Assembly: GCA_009775705.1 (NCBI GenBank)
Contig: VSQE01000131.1
Coordinates: 1 to 30,463, forward strand
From: Prevotellamassilia sp.
GTDB taxonomy: Bacteria; Bacteroidota; Bacteroidia; Bacteroidales; Bacteroidaceae
Direction: 5' to 3'
DNA length: 30,463 nucleotides
The position numbers were made by a program, and so were the translations under genes. Positions 14,864 to 21,440 of this stretch are shown here, piece by piece. The notes under the pieces were generated by a model, which worked only from the letters and a program-made list of their open reading frames with translations, searched no databases and had not been told where the DNA came from. Within the stretch, counting starts at the first letter, position 1, and each line of letters opens with the position of its first letter.

Positions 14864-14938
14864 GAAAAGGCAGTGGAGGTAAACGCGCCCAATGGGCTTT
14901 GGACCCGGGTTAACGCATTCCACTGCCTTTTATCTTTT
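14864..14938 (+). ncRNA. Candidate structured small RNA, about 70 nt
   Basis: The left arm AAAAGGCAGTGGA (14865-14877) pairs perfectly over 13 bp with TCCACTGCCTTTT (14919-14931), and the right arm runs into TTTTATCTTTT, an intrinsic-terminator tail. The loop of about 41 bases holds a GCCC-AAT-GGGC hairpin (14887-14897), an ACCCGGGT dyad and two near-identical motifs GGTAAACGC and GGTTAACGC. The promoter directly upstream and the terminator formed by its own closing stem define a self-contained unit of 70-75 nt. It is antisense to the gap between the MuF and small membrane-protein genes and overlaps the last codons of MuF. On the opposite strand the same hairpin would form in the head mRNA, with a weaker T tail. 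No known RNA family recognised. Confidence 0.55.
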
Positions 14939-16291
14939 AAGTCCGAGGATTAAGTCTTCGGGCTTTTTCTTTTCTATCGTGTATAAAACTTCACCATAAT
15001 CTTTGCGCATTTTGACATTTGCCCAATATGTGTCGCCATCAATTTCAAGTGAATAATACAAGAAATACTCTGTTTCCGGGTGCTTACGTTTATTAGGATT
15101 TTTGGGATCGAACTTAGGATGAGAAGAGTCGTATGGTCTATTTTCAGCCCAGCCTTTATATTTCCATCCTTTTATATGCTCTAAATCAAAATCCTTCAAC
15201 CAGGCCATAAGTTTTAAGTCCTCACGGTTATGCTCAAAGACATCCTGCATGGAACGTCTTAAAATGGTGAGCTTCCCTGATACAAAATCGTTGTTGTGCA
15301 GTGTTGTTCCTCTATAAGGATCAAGCGTAGCCCTAAATGCCTTTATATGAGCAGCAGCTTGTTGCTGTGCTTCACGTTGCTTTTCAACTTTTCCCTTGCC
15401 AGGTATACAATTATTTATATACGGGCAGTCGTAGCAGTCTTTAGCTCTTATATTAAGAAACGCTGGTAATAAACGATTTTTTATGCTTGCCTTTTTGTAG
15501 AACCCACATGATGAACACGACTTAGGGAAATAGGGATGGTCTTGTGAGAAGGTGTGCCCATCCTTTCCGGGATTGTTTGTGAGTCCTGGCTGTGGAGCCT
15601 CGCCAGCGAACTCCGCCTTCAGTTCTGGCGTAGGTGGGTCGTCGGTCTGTTCAAGTGAACACTTGCAGTTCCATCGGTCGCCGGGGTGGTGTTCGTTCCA
15701 GAACGGGTCGGAGACGGGCAGCGTGAGCTTTCTCTCCCAAAAGGCGCGGTGGCTGCTCTCGGGCTTTGGCGACGTGGTTGGCATCCAACGGAGGTTGGGC
15801 ATAACATCAGCATCGCGGATGAACTGCTGCCAGTCGGCGGCATTATGGGCACGTATGAGAGCCGTGTCGTACTCGGTGCGCAGCCACGTGCCGACATAGT
15901 GGGAAGATATACTTTTTACATCGTCAGCCCACTGGCGGAACGGTTTTAACGTGCCGTCGGGATTGAGGAGGCGTGCCGCCATGCGTTCGGACATGGAATG
16001 CACCTTGAAGGCAGCAAAGACCTCGTTGGAATGACGGAGGGCGGCGAGGAAGCTGTCACGATGTGTAGGCGCACTACTCTGCAGCAAGCCCGAGACCGTG
16101 GCCTCGTTGAGAACGCGCAGTACCTCGCGCCACATTGTAGGCTCGACGGCACGCGAGGTGTCGAAGCCGTTGTATATGGCACGGAGATACTGCTGCAGTA
16201 CATCGGTGGAGAACGTGAACGAGGGCGCGACATTGTGGAAATGTCCAGAGCAACAGGCACATGAGCCGTCGTAATAGAGCCTATCGATCAG
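14930..16291 (-). CDS. MuF-type minor head protein (gp30-like) with C-terminal nuclease-like extension
   Basis: 453 residues if translation starts at CTG 16289-16291, which overlaps the portal stop as CTGA. The first ATG (16135) would cut off 52 residues that look genuine (IDRLYYDGSCACC, then LQQYLRAIYNGF). Residues about 130-240 carry the MuF core: LRTEYDTALIRAHNAADW, LRWMPTTSP, HPGDRWNCKCSLEQ. A cysteine cluster follows (SCSSCGFYKK, DCYDCPYINNC). The last 95 residues (359-453), with KHPETEYFLYYSLEIDGDTYW and YGEVLYTIE, resemble the barnase/EndoU/colicin-like (BECR) nuclease domains known to be fused to phage head proteins. DNA for roughly 14940-15540 looks AT-richer than 15540-16290, suggesting module exchange. 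In Mu this protein is an ejected minor capsid component. Confidence 0.8.
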   Translation of the reverse strand: MIDRLYYDGSCACCSGHFHNVAPSFTFSTDVLQQYLRAIYNGFDTSRAVEPTMWREVLRVLNEATVSGLLQSSAPTHRDSFLAALRHSNEVFAAFKVHSMSERMAARLLNPDGTLKPFRQWADDVKSISSHYVGTWLRTEYDTALIRAHNAADWQQFIRDADVMPNLRWMPTTSPKPESSHRAFWERKLTLPVSDPFWNEHHPGDRWNCKCSLEQTDDPPTPELKAEFAGEAPQPGLTNNPGKDGHTFSQDHPYFPKSCSSCGFYKKASIKNRLLPAFLNIRAKDCYDCPYINNCIPGKGKVEKQREAQQQAAAHIKAFRATLDPYRGTTLHNNDFVSGKLTILRRSMQDVFEHNREDLKLMAWLKDFDLEHIKGWKYKGWAENRPYDSSHPKFDPKNPNKRKHPETEYFLYYSLEIDGDTYWANVKMRKDYGEVLYTIEKKKPEDLILGLKR

Positions 16292-16920
16292 AAGTCGGAA
16301 TCCGCCCCTGGCAACGGGGCGAGCCCGAAAAAACCTCTCAAATGGTTTTTTATCGTTTTTTGAACGGTGTTTGAGCCGTCTTTTTTGTTGTCCTCCTTAT
16401 GGTTGTGCTCATCATCGCCTGGAGCGTTGAGCGCATTGCGCATGGCGGTCCTCTCCGCTTCCTTCTGCGCCTTGAGCTCGTCGTAGTTGTCGGGCTTGGC
16501 TATGCAGAAAGTTTCGTAGAGATAGTCATCGTCGATGGGGAGTCCCATGGAAGAGAGCTTCTGCACGATGTCGATGTGCTGCGATGGATTGATTTTGTCC
16601 TTCTTGGCATAGACAAACTCGCCACCCTCCACATTGAAACCGAGGTCAGCGAATATTGGGCGCATATAATAGTTGAGAATATCGAGAATGAAATCGCGGT
16701 CATCGGCATTCATTTCGTCCTCTTCCTCCTTATGCACACTGCCGAGGGCTTGTGTTCCTGTTTCCTTTGCATCGGTGGTCAGCGTGTTGCCAAGCACACG
16801 GATAGACATCTTGCTGTCCCAATAGTCGGCAAAGGTCTTGTATAGGTCGCTGGAGCCTGTCTTGTTCCCGGCTTCAATAAGATGCAGTTCGCTCTCCTTG
16901 GGGGTGGATATATACCGCAT
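16288..16920 (-). CDS. Portal protein (DUF935, gp29-like), C-terminal fragment after a frameshift
   Basis: 210 residues in the frame that continues the portal homology: YISTPKESELHLIEAGN, KTFADYWDSKMSIRVLGNTLTT, GSVHKEEEDEM, LNYYMRPIFADLGF, and a basic/acidic tail ending GLAPLPGADSDF. An ATG at 16918-16920 lies at the junction, but this is the second half of one protein. Together with 16874-17656 the full length is about 456 residues, normal for the family. Its TGA stop overlaps the presumed CTG start of MuF. Confidence 0.75.
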   Translation of the reverse strand: MRYISTPKESELHLIEAGNKTGSSDLYKTFADYWDSKMSIRVLGNTLTTDAKETGTQALGSVHKEEEDEMNADDRDFILDILNYYMRPIFADLGFNVEGGEFVYAKKDKINPSQHIDIVQKLSSMGLPIDDDYLYETFCIAKPDNYDELKAQKEAERTAMRNALNAPGDDEHNHKEDNKKDGSNTVQKTIKNHLRGFFGLAPLPGADSDF

Positions 16921-17656
16921 TCGCGCCCTGCCTTTTTGCGTCGATGATAAGACGCTTGCGTGCTTCTTCGTCCCCGGCATCGTAGGTGTATTCGCGTATG
17001 GGCATTCCGAATATGTTACAGAACCTCGCCCAATCGGACATATCGCCACGCTTGTAGAGCACAGCCGGGAGGAGTTCTGCAAAGATACCCAGCTCACGTT
17101 CCTTGCCGACAAACAGCATATTGGGGAACATATCGATAGGGAGTCCGTCCATATCGCCTTGGTACTTGAGCAGCTTGCGGTGTATCGGATCGTAGTGCTT
17201 GCGGTTGATGAGTTCGTAGCGTATGTTCCCGTCATCGTCCAAAAAGAACTGTACGAGTGTGTAGCCCCAAAACTCAGACCATACCAAGTCCTTCCGCAAC
17301 TCCTTGAACCAAGGAGAGCGAAGCTGTGCATTGATAGCATCGTCCGGCTCTCCGTTGCGTTGGAACTCGATAGGGATTTTGGTTACACCGCGCAGACGCT
17401 TGGCGATGACACCCGACAGGTGCAAGTCAAGCAAGGCACTTTCGTACATATCATACAAACGTACCCTGTTGGAATAGTCAATACTCTTGGCCGACTTGAC
17501 CGAGTTCATATAGGAGTTCATATCGAAGTAGAACACCTCCGGCATCTGCAACACCACATCGGGCTGACGCTGTCCCGGCTGTATAGCCATACCGCCCTGC
17601 GTGATGCGTTTTTCTGTAGGCTTTGTTGCCTTCTTGTTTTTTAATGTCTTCTTCAT
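16874..17656 (-). CDS. Portal protein (DUF935, gp29-like), N-terminal fragment
   Basis: 260 residues before a premature stop. Basic start MKKTLKNKKATKPTEKR, then portal features: YDMYESALLDLHLSGVIAKR, LVWSEFWGYTLVQFF, LINRKHYDPIHRKLL, LPAVLYKRGDMSDWARFCNIFGMPIREYTY. These match the DUF935 portal of Mu-like phages, the dodecameric ring at the capsid vertex. The homology is lost at ANAVYIHPQGERTASY and recovered in the other frame at YISTPKESE. The switch falls in a TATATA tract at about 16909-16914, and one extra TA would restore the frame. It is either a disrupting mutation, a sequencing error, or a switchable repeat. Confidence 0.8.
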   Translation of the reverse strand: MKKTLKNKKATKPTEKRITQGGMAIQPGQRQPDVVLQMPEVFYFDMNSYMNSVKSAKSIDYSNRVRLYDMYESALLDLHLSGVIAKRLRGVTKIPIEFQRNGEPDDAINAQLRSPWFKELRKDLVWSEFWGYTLVQFFLDDDGNIRYELINRKHYDPIHRKLLKYQGDMDGLPIDMFPNMLFVGKERELGIFAELLPAVLYKRGDMSDWARFCNIFGMPIREYTYDAGDEEARKRLIIDAKRQGANAVYIHPQGERTASY

Positions 17657-17657
17657 A

Positions 17658-18098
17658 TTAAAGCATTGTTGGTCTTACTTCTTCCGCATCTATCTGCCAG
17701 CGACTATTGTCCTGCAATGTCTCTTCGGGGAGTGTCGGTGCTCCGTCGATGGTGATGTCTCCGTTCATTATCCCCTTCAGCCATTCAACGGCACGCTTGT
17801 AGCGTTCCTCCCTTATCTTGGAAATCTTGTAAGGGTTGTGTTGGCAGAAGATGTGATAGATGGTAATGTCAAGAGCGAACATCAGCACCAGTTGGTTGCG
17901 TTGCTCTCCCTGTGCGGAGAAAAGCGCGTCACAGTCGTAGCACTTATTCAGATAGCCTCGCATTTCTGCAATGGCACGGTTCTCGCAAATCTCGATAATC
18001 TGAGGGTCGTAGTTGGCACTCTCCTTGCGTAACAGTGCATCCAATATTTCGCGGTGGATACTTGCGTCGTAGTCGTTTATGTTTATAAAGTTGTCCAT
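17658..18098 (-). CDS. DUF1320 / gp36-like head-tail protein
   Basis: 146 residues: FININDYDASIHREILDALL, then ICENRAIAEMRGYLNKCYDCDALF, RNQLVLMFALDITIYHIFCQ, and YKRAVEWLKGIMNGDITIDGAPTLPEE. The last piece, a helix followed by KGxI and a short Pro-containing tail, is characteristic of the DUF1320/gp36 connector proteins of Mu-like phages. These sit between portal and tail. In Mu the gene lies after the capsid gene; here it sits between large terminase and portal. Confidence 0.75.
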   Translation of the reverse strand: MDNFININDYDASIHREILDALLRKESANYDPQIIEICENRAIAEMRGYLNKCYDCDALFSAQGEQRNQLVLMFALDITIYHIFCQHNPYKISKIREERYKRAVEWLKGIMNGDITIDGAPTLPEETLQDNSRWQIDAEEVRPTML

Positions 18099-18117
18099 AG
18101 TCGTATAAGAATAGTGA

Positions 18118-19650
18118 TTACATTCTATAAGGGTTTGATTCGTTTATCTCATCGTAACTGACGGTTACCACAGGCTCCATTTCCAAGGTCTTGTTGTCTA
18201 TCATAGTGACAGCACCCTCGATACTATCCGGGCCGTCGGCAGGATATGGCAGGGTGAGTTCGAACAGTTTGAATTGGTTTCGGAGTTCCTGCATCATAGG
18301 ATTGTTCTCTTCCTCCTCATTGAACACCCACTGACAATTGCGGTCTATCGGCTCAAGGTTCGCCTCGATACGGGTTGCCTTGTCGGTCTTCTTGCGCTCG
18401 TCGCCCTTGATGTAGAGCTGTATCTTGCGACGTTCCACCTCGTCCCGAAGCAAGGGCTTGAATACCTGTTGATAGAATGGGTCTTGCAGTTTGTTGTTCT
18501 CAATGTAGGAATAGACCGTTGTCTTACCGCCTACATATTTATGAAGCTCAAAGTACCAGCCAATAAAGTTGGCATTGGTCTCGCGTGCAAGGAAGCCCTT
18601 GATGATGTAATAAACTCCTTTCAACTTACCGACAAGCCACAGTGATTTGGTACTGCTGGCTTTCTTCTTGCTATCCGAATAGGCAGGGTCGCCATAGGCT
18701 ACAAGGAACTTGAATTTATGGAGCGGTGGCACTTTGCCGTATGGCAGGTTCTTGAATATCTTTCCCTCGGCCACAGGATTGTTGAAATACTCGGCCTGTG
18801 TAGCTTTGGTTGAGATATTGGACAGTACGGTATCAATCATCTCCTCCGTGTTCTTGGCTGGCCATGTAGAGCGTCCGTTCTTGTCGCGGATATTGATAAC
18901 GTCCCAATGTTTGGCTATCTTTCCGGCACGGGATATACAGCAGTCCTTTGCGATGATATTACCGCACCACAATATCAATGTCGGCTCTGAAATGGAACGT
19001 GTCGGGTACAATGCACCCTCGAACCATTCCCATTTCTTCTTGAGTGTCTCCGGGTTACGGCAATCCTCATCGGTATCGTAGTCGTCCATATAGATAACAT
19101 CAGGACGCACAGACTCATTCCTCGCACCACGTGGAGCAGAACCTGCTCCGAGGGCAATGAACTTGGCTCCACAGCGGCACGAAAACTCAGAATCAGTCCA
19201 CTGCCCGATGGTTGTCTGCTCGCCGTAGAACTGGCGTATGCGCGGATTAGACTCGAAATTGATTTTGAACGGAAGGAGCAGACGCTTAGCCGAGTCGATG
19301 GTGGCCGATGCCAGAGCGACAAAGCGCTTGCGCCGTGTGAGCGTAAGGAACATGAGAATGAACATGGCGACGGTGGACTTTGCCAGCTCGCGCGACCATG
19401 AGAGCACCTCGTACCACTCGTCGTTGGCAATGACGCGCCGTATGGCCCGAATATGGAACGGTGCGAACTCGTATTTTGCGTAAGCCGGGAAAAAGAACTT
19501 TATCCATTCTATGGGGTCGCGTTCAAGTTGAGCACGTTGGCGCTCTATGTCCTGACGCGTGAGGCTGTTGTCGACCTCAACACCGCGCAGTAGGCTTTTG
19601 TGAAACTCCTCCCAAACGGCAAGAGACTGTCTGTCTTTAGCTGTAGCCAT
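18118..19650 (-). CDS. Terminase large subunit (gp28-like)
   Basis: 510 residues. N-terminal ATPase: a Walker A variant in SWSRELAKST (84-93) and Walker B DVIYMDDYD (184-192), with a CRCGAKF zinc-like motif between. The C-terminal RNase H-type nuclease is marked by FLVAYGDPAYSD (around residue 315-325) and the acidic DGPDSIEGAV near the end. It packages phage DNA by headful cutting, including flanking host DNA in Mu. The ATG overlaps the stop of the small subunit (TAATG), so translation is probably coupled. Confidence 0.9.
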   Translation of the reverse strand: MATAKDRQSLAVWEEFHKSLLRGVEVDNSLTRQDIERQRAQLERDPIEWIKFFFPAYAKYEFAPFHIRAIRRVIANDEWYEVLSWSRELAKSTVAMFILMFLTLTRRKRFVALASATIDSAKRLLLPFKINFESNPRIRQFYGEQTTIGQWTDSEFSCRCGAKFIALGAGSAPRGARNESVRPDVIYMDDYDTDEDCRNPETLKKKWEWFEGALYPTRSISEPTLILWCGNIIAKDCCISRAGKIAKHWDVINIRDKNGRSTWPAKNTEEMIDTVLSNISTKATQAEYFNNPVAEGKIFKNLPYGKVPPLHKFKFLVAYGDPAYSDSKKKASSTKSLWLVGKLKGVYYIIKGFLARETNANFIGWYFELHKYVGGKTTVYSYIENNKLQDPFYQQVFKPLLRDEVERRKIQLYIKGDERKKTDKATRIEANLEPIDRNCQWVFNEEEENNPMMQELRNQFKLFELTLPYPADGPDSIEGAVTMIDNKTLEMEPVVTVSYDEINESNPYRM

Positions 19651-20105
19651 TACTTACGGGCCCTCCCTGCCTGATCCTTGATGAACGCATCGAAATAGTC
19701 GTTGAACGTGCGTGCCGCTTCGGCATCGACGGGGCGCAGCCATGAGAGGAACCGCATGGCAACAGAGACGCAATCGGATACGCCGATGTCCTGTTCCAGC
19801 TTTTTGACGGCTCCAGCAGTTTTGACGATGGCATCGGCCTCCTCGGTTGTCGGGAAGCGTTCGCCAGGCTGTCGTGCTTCGATTCGCTTGTTGATTTCGG
19901 CGAGTTGGCGCTTATATTGCGCGATGAGCTGTTCTGTTGTGATGGTGCGTGAAGCCTTCAGCTCCTCCCATGCTCCATCGCGGACCCACCGCGAAACAGT
20001 CTGACGTGTGGTCCCCACCTTAGCTGCAATCTCCTCCTGGGTGTATGCTCCGTCGAGGAAGAGGGACTGGGCTATGCCTTTTTTGTCGATATTGTTTTTT
20101 GTCAT
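19650..20105 (-). CDS. Terminase small subunit / HTH packaging protein (gp27-like position)
   Basis: 151 residues from ATG 20103-20105; the in-frame ATG at 20141 would lie in the late promoter region and is rejected. An N-terminal HTH, YTQEEIAAKVGTTRQTVSRWVRDGAW (about 20-45), is followed by a long helix rich in Glu/Arg and a segment SVAMRFLSWLRPVDAEAAR. Small terminases bind the packaging start site. Its position just before the large subunit supports the role. It is the first gene of the leftward late operon, 25-30 bases from the expected transcription start. Confidence 0.8.
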   Translation of the reverse strand: MTKNNIDKKGIAQSLFLDGAYTQEEIAAKVGTTRQTVSRWVRDGAWEELKASRTITTEQLIAQYKRQLAEINKRIEARQPGERFPTTEEADAIVKTAGAVKKLEQDIGVSDCVSVAMRFLSWLRPVDAEAARTFNDYFDAFIKDQAGRARK

Positions 20106-20137
20106 AAGATGAAATAAAAAATGCTTGTTAACAGGAT

Positions 20138-20170
20138 GCAAAGTTCTATGTTTTCGGGTACAAGTTCAAA
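20138..20170 (-). promoter_or_regulatory. Leftward late promoter (head module)
   Basis: On the leftward strand: TTTG (20167-20170), 20 bases, GAACTTTGC (20138-20146), preceded by ATA so the extended element reads ATAGAACTTTGCA. It shares its form with the rightward promoter at 20238-20270. It departs from TAnnTTTGy in its first base, which fits dependence on an activator. Confidence 0.6.
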
Positions 20171-20191
20171 CCGATGTTTTATGATGACGCC

Positions 20192-20218
20192 AGGAAAAGT
20201 GACGATAACATTAGGAAA
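20192..20218 (+). repeat. AGGAAA direct repeat between the divergent late promoters
   Basis: AGGAAA at 20192 and 20213, 21 bp (two turns) apart, followed by similar tails AGTGACGATAAC and CGACACTATAAA. They lie midway between the two late promoters, a reasonable place for an activator site. Confidence 0.35.
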
Positions 20219-20237
20219 CGACACTATAAAAACACGG

Positions 20238-20270
20238 TTTGCAAGCGGACGGATTTTTATAGAATTTTGC
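20238..20270 (+). promoter_or_regulatory. Rightward late promoter (protease-capsid-tail-lysis module)
   Basis: TTTG (20238-20241), 20 bases, GAATTTTGC (20262-20270), extended ATAGAATTTTGCA. Both boxes lie within a direct repeat TTTGCAAGCGGA (20238 and 20266, 28 bp apart). The expected leader to the ATG at 20299 is about 23 bases. Confidence 0.6.
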
Positions 20271-20298
20271 AAGCGGAAATTAAAAAACAGAACGCGAA

Positions 20299-21405
20299 AT
20301 GAAGTTTTTCAACACAATACCCGGTGACGGCGAGGTGGCCATACTGCTGTACGGCGACGTGGGCGACGGACAGAAGGTGGATAGTGGCCGCGTGGTGAGC
20401 GAGCTGATGGCTCTGCAAGCGCAATACGACAAGATAGACGTAAGGATAAACTCGAACGGCGGCGACGTGTTCAGCGGCATAGCGATATACAATGCGCTGC
20501 GCACCTCGAAGGCGGACATAACGATATATGTGGACGGTGTGGCAGCGAGCATAGCAGGCATAATCGCTCTATGCGGCAAGCCCCTCTATATGTCGCCGTA
20601 CGCGAAACTGATGCTGCACGCTGTAAGCGGAGGTACATGGGGCAACGCCTCAGCCCTGCGCCAGACGGCAAGCATGATGGAGACGCTGCAGGGCGACCTG
20701 GCACGCATGATAGCCCATCGTTGCGGAATGGAGGCAAAGGAGGTGACCGCCCGCTACTTTGACGAGAAAGACCACTGGATAAGCGCAGAGGAAGCGGTGA
20801 GTATGAAACTGGCAGACGGACTGTACGACATGGGCGAGAAACCCGAAACGGAGCCGAAGACCGCCGGTGAGGTATATCAATATTTCAACAACCGGCTGCA
20901 GACGCAGCCACAAAACCAGAATAAAGACATGGCACTATTAGAAGAACTGAAGAAAATGCCCACGTTCAAAGATGTGAACAGCGAGGCAGAGCTGCTGATG
21001 AAAGCTCAGCAGTTGGAGAACCAAGCAACCAAGGCAGAAGCCCTGGAGAAAGCCAACAAGGCGTACAAGGAGAAAGCCGAGGCAGCAGAAGCAGCCGAGG
21101 TGGAGGCTATTGTGAACAAGGCTGTGAGCGACGGCAAGATCGGCAAGGAGCAGGTGGCGACCTTCAAGGCTCTGATGAAGAGCGACCGTGCAAACACCGA
21201 GTCACTACTGAAGGGTATGAAAGCCCAGAAGCCCCAGATGCGTGCAGCAGCTTATATCGACGAGCACCCCACCGGCAGCAGCTTTGCCGACAAGAGCTGG
21301 GACGAGCTGGACAGAAGCGGTCTGCTTGCGGTGCTGAAGAACTCAGACCCGGGACTGTTTGCGGCGAAGTATAAGGAACGCTTTGGTGTGGACTATAACA
21401 ACTAA
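20299..21405 (+). CDS. Head maturation protease (ClpP-type) with C-terminal scaffold domain
   Basis: 368 residues. Residues 1-170 have the ClpP/S14 fold: VRINSNGGDVFSG oxyanion segment, nucleophile Ser84 in DGVAASIAG, His107 in KLMLHAVSGG, and an Asp further on. Residues from about 210 are a Lys/Glu/Ala-rich coiled coil (EALEKANKAYKEKAEAAEA) typical of capsid scaffolds, ending KYKERFGVDYNN. This fusion is the Mu I (protease)/Z (scaffold) arrangement. It is the first gene of the rightward late operon and precedes the capsid gene. The protease cuts scaffold and capsid during head maturation. Confidence 0.9.
   Translation: MKFFNTIPGDGEVAILLYGDVGDGQKVDSGRVVSELMALQAQYDKIDVRINSNGGDVFSGIAIYNALRTSKADITIYVDGVAASIAGIIALCGKPLYMSPYAKLMLHAVSGGTWGNASALRQTASMMETLQGDLARMIAHRCGMEAKEVTARYFDEKDHWISAEEAVSMKLADGLYDMGEKPETEPKTAGEVYQYFNNRLQTQPQNQNKDMALLEELKKMPTFKDVNSEAELLMKAQQLENQATKAEALEKANKAYKEKAEAAEAAEVEAIVNKAVSDGKIGKEQVATFKALMKSDRANTESLLKGMKAQKPQMRAAAYIDEHPTGSSFADKSWDELDRSGLLAVLKNSDPGLFAAKYKERFGVDYNN
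20929..21405 (+). CDS. Possible internal start for a separate scaffold protein
   Basis: ATG at 20929 (Met211 of the protease) begins MALLEELKKMPTF exactly where the protease domain ends and the scaffold begins, giving 158 residues. In Mu, Z is made from an in-frame internal start within I. No strong Shine-Dalgarno sequence precedes this ATG, so independent expression is inferred from the domain boundary only. Confidence 0.4.
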   Translation: MALLEELKKMPTFKDVNSEAELLMKAQQLENQATKAEALEKANKAYKEKAEAAEAAEVEAIVNKAVSDGKIGKEQVATFKALMKSDRANTESLLKGMKAQKPQMRAAAYIDEHPTGSSFADKSWDELDRSGLLAVLKNSDPGLFAAKYKERFGVDYNN

Positions 21406-21440
21406 CGGAATAATAACGAAAGAAAAAGGAGAAAAAAGAA

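Noticed and set aside
13976..14923. Extended 315-residue version of the gpG-like protein
   Set aside because: The upstream part would cross the small membrane-protein gene and the hairpin, and reads as Arg/Cys-rich shadow sequence. The ATG at 14584 fits the family.
16838..17644. Rightward 268-codon frame opposite the portal gene
   Set aside because: The portal homology on the other strand explains the stretch. The frame has no domain and no promoter.
19650..20141. Longer start (ATG 20141) for the small terminase
   Set aside because: That start lies within the -7 element of the late promoter. The ATG at 20105 gives a normal leader.
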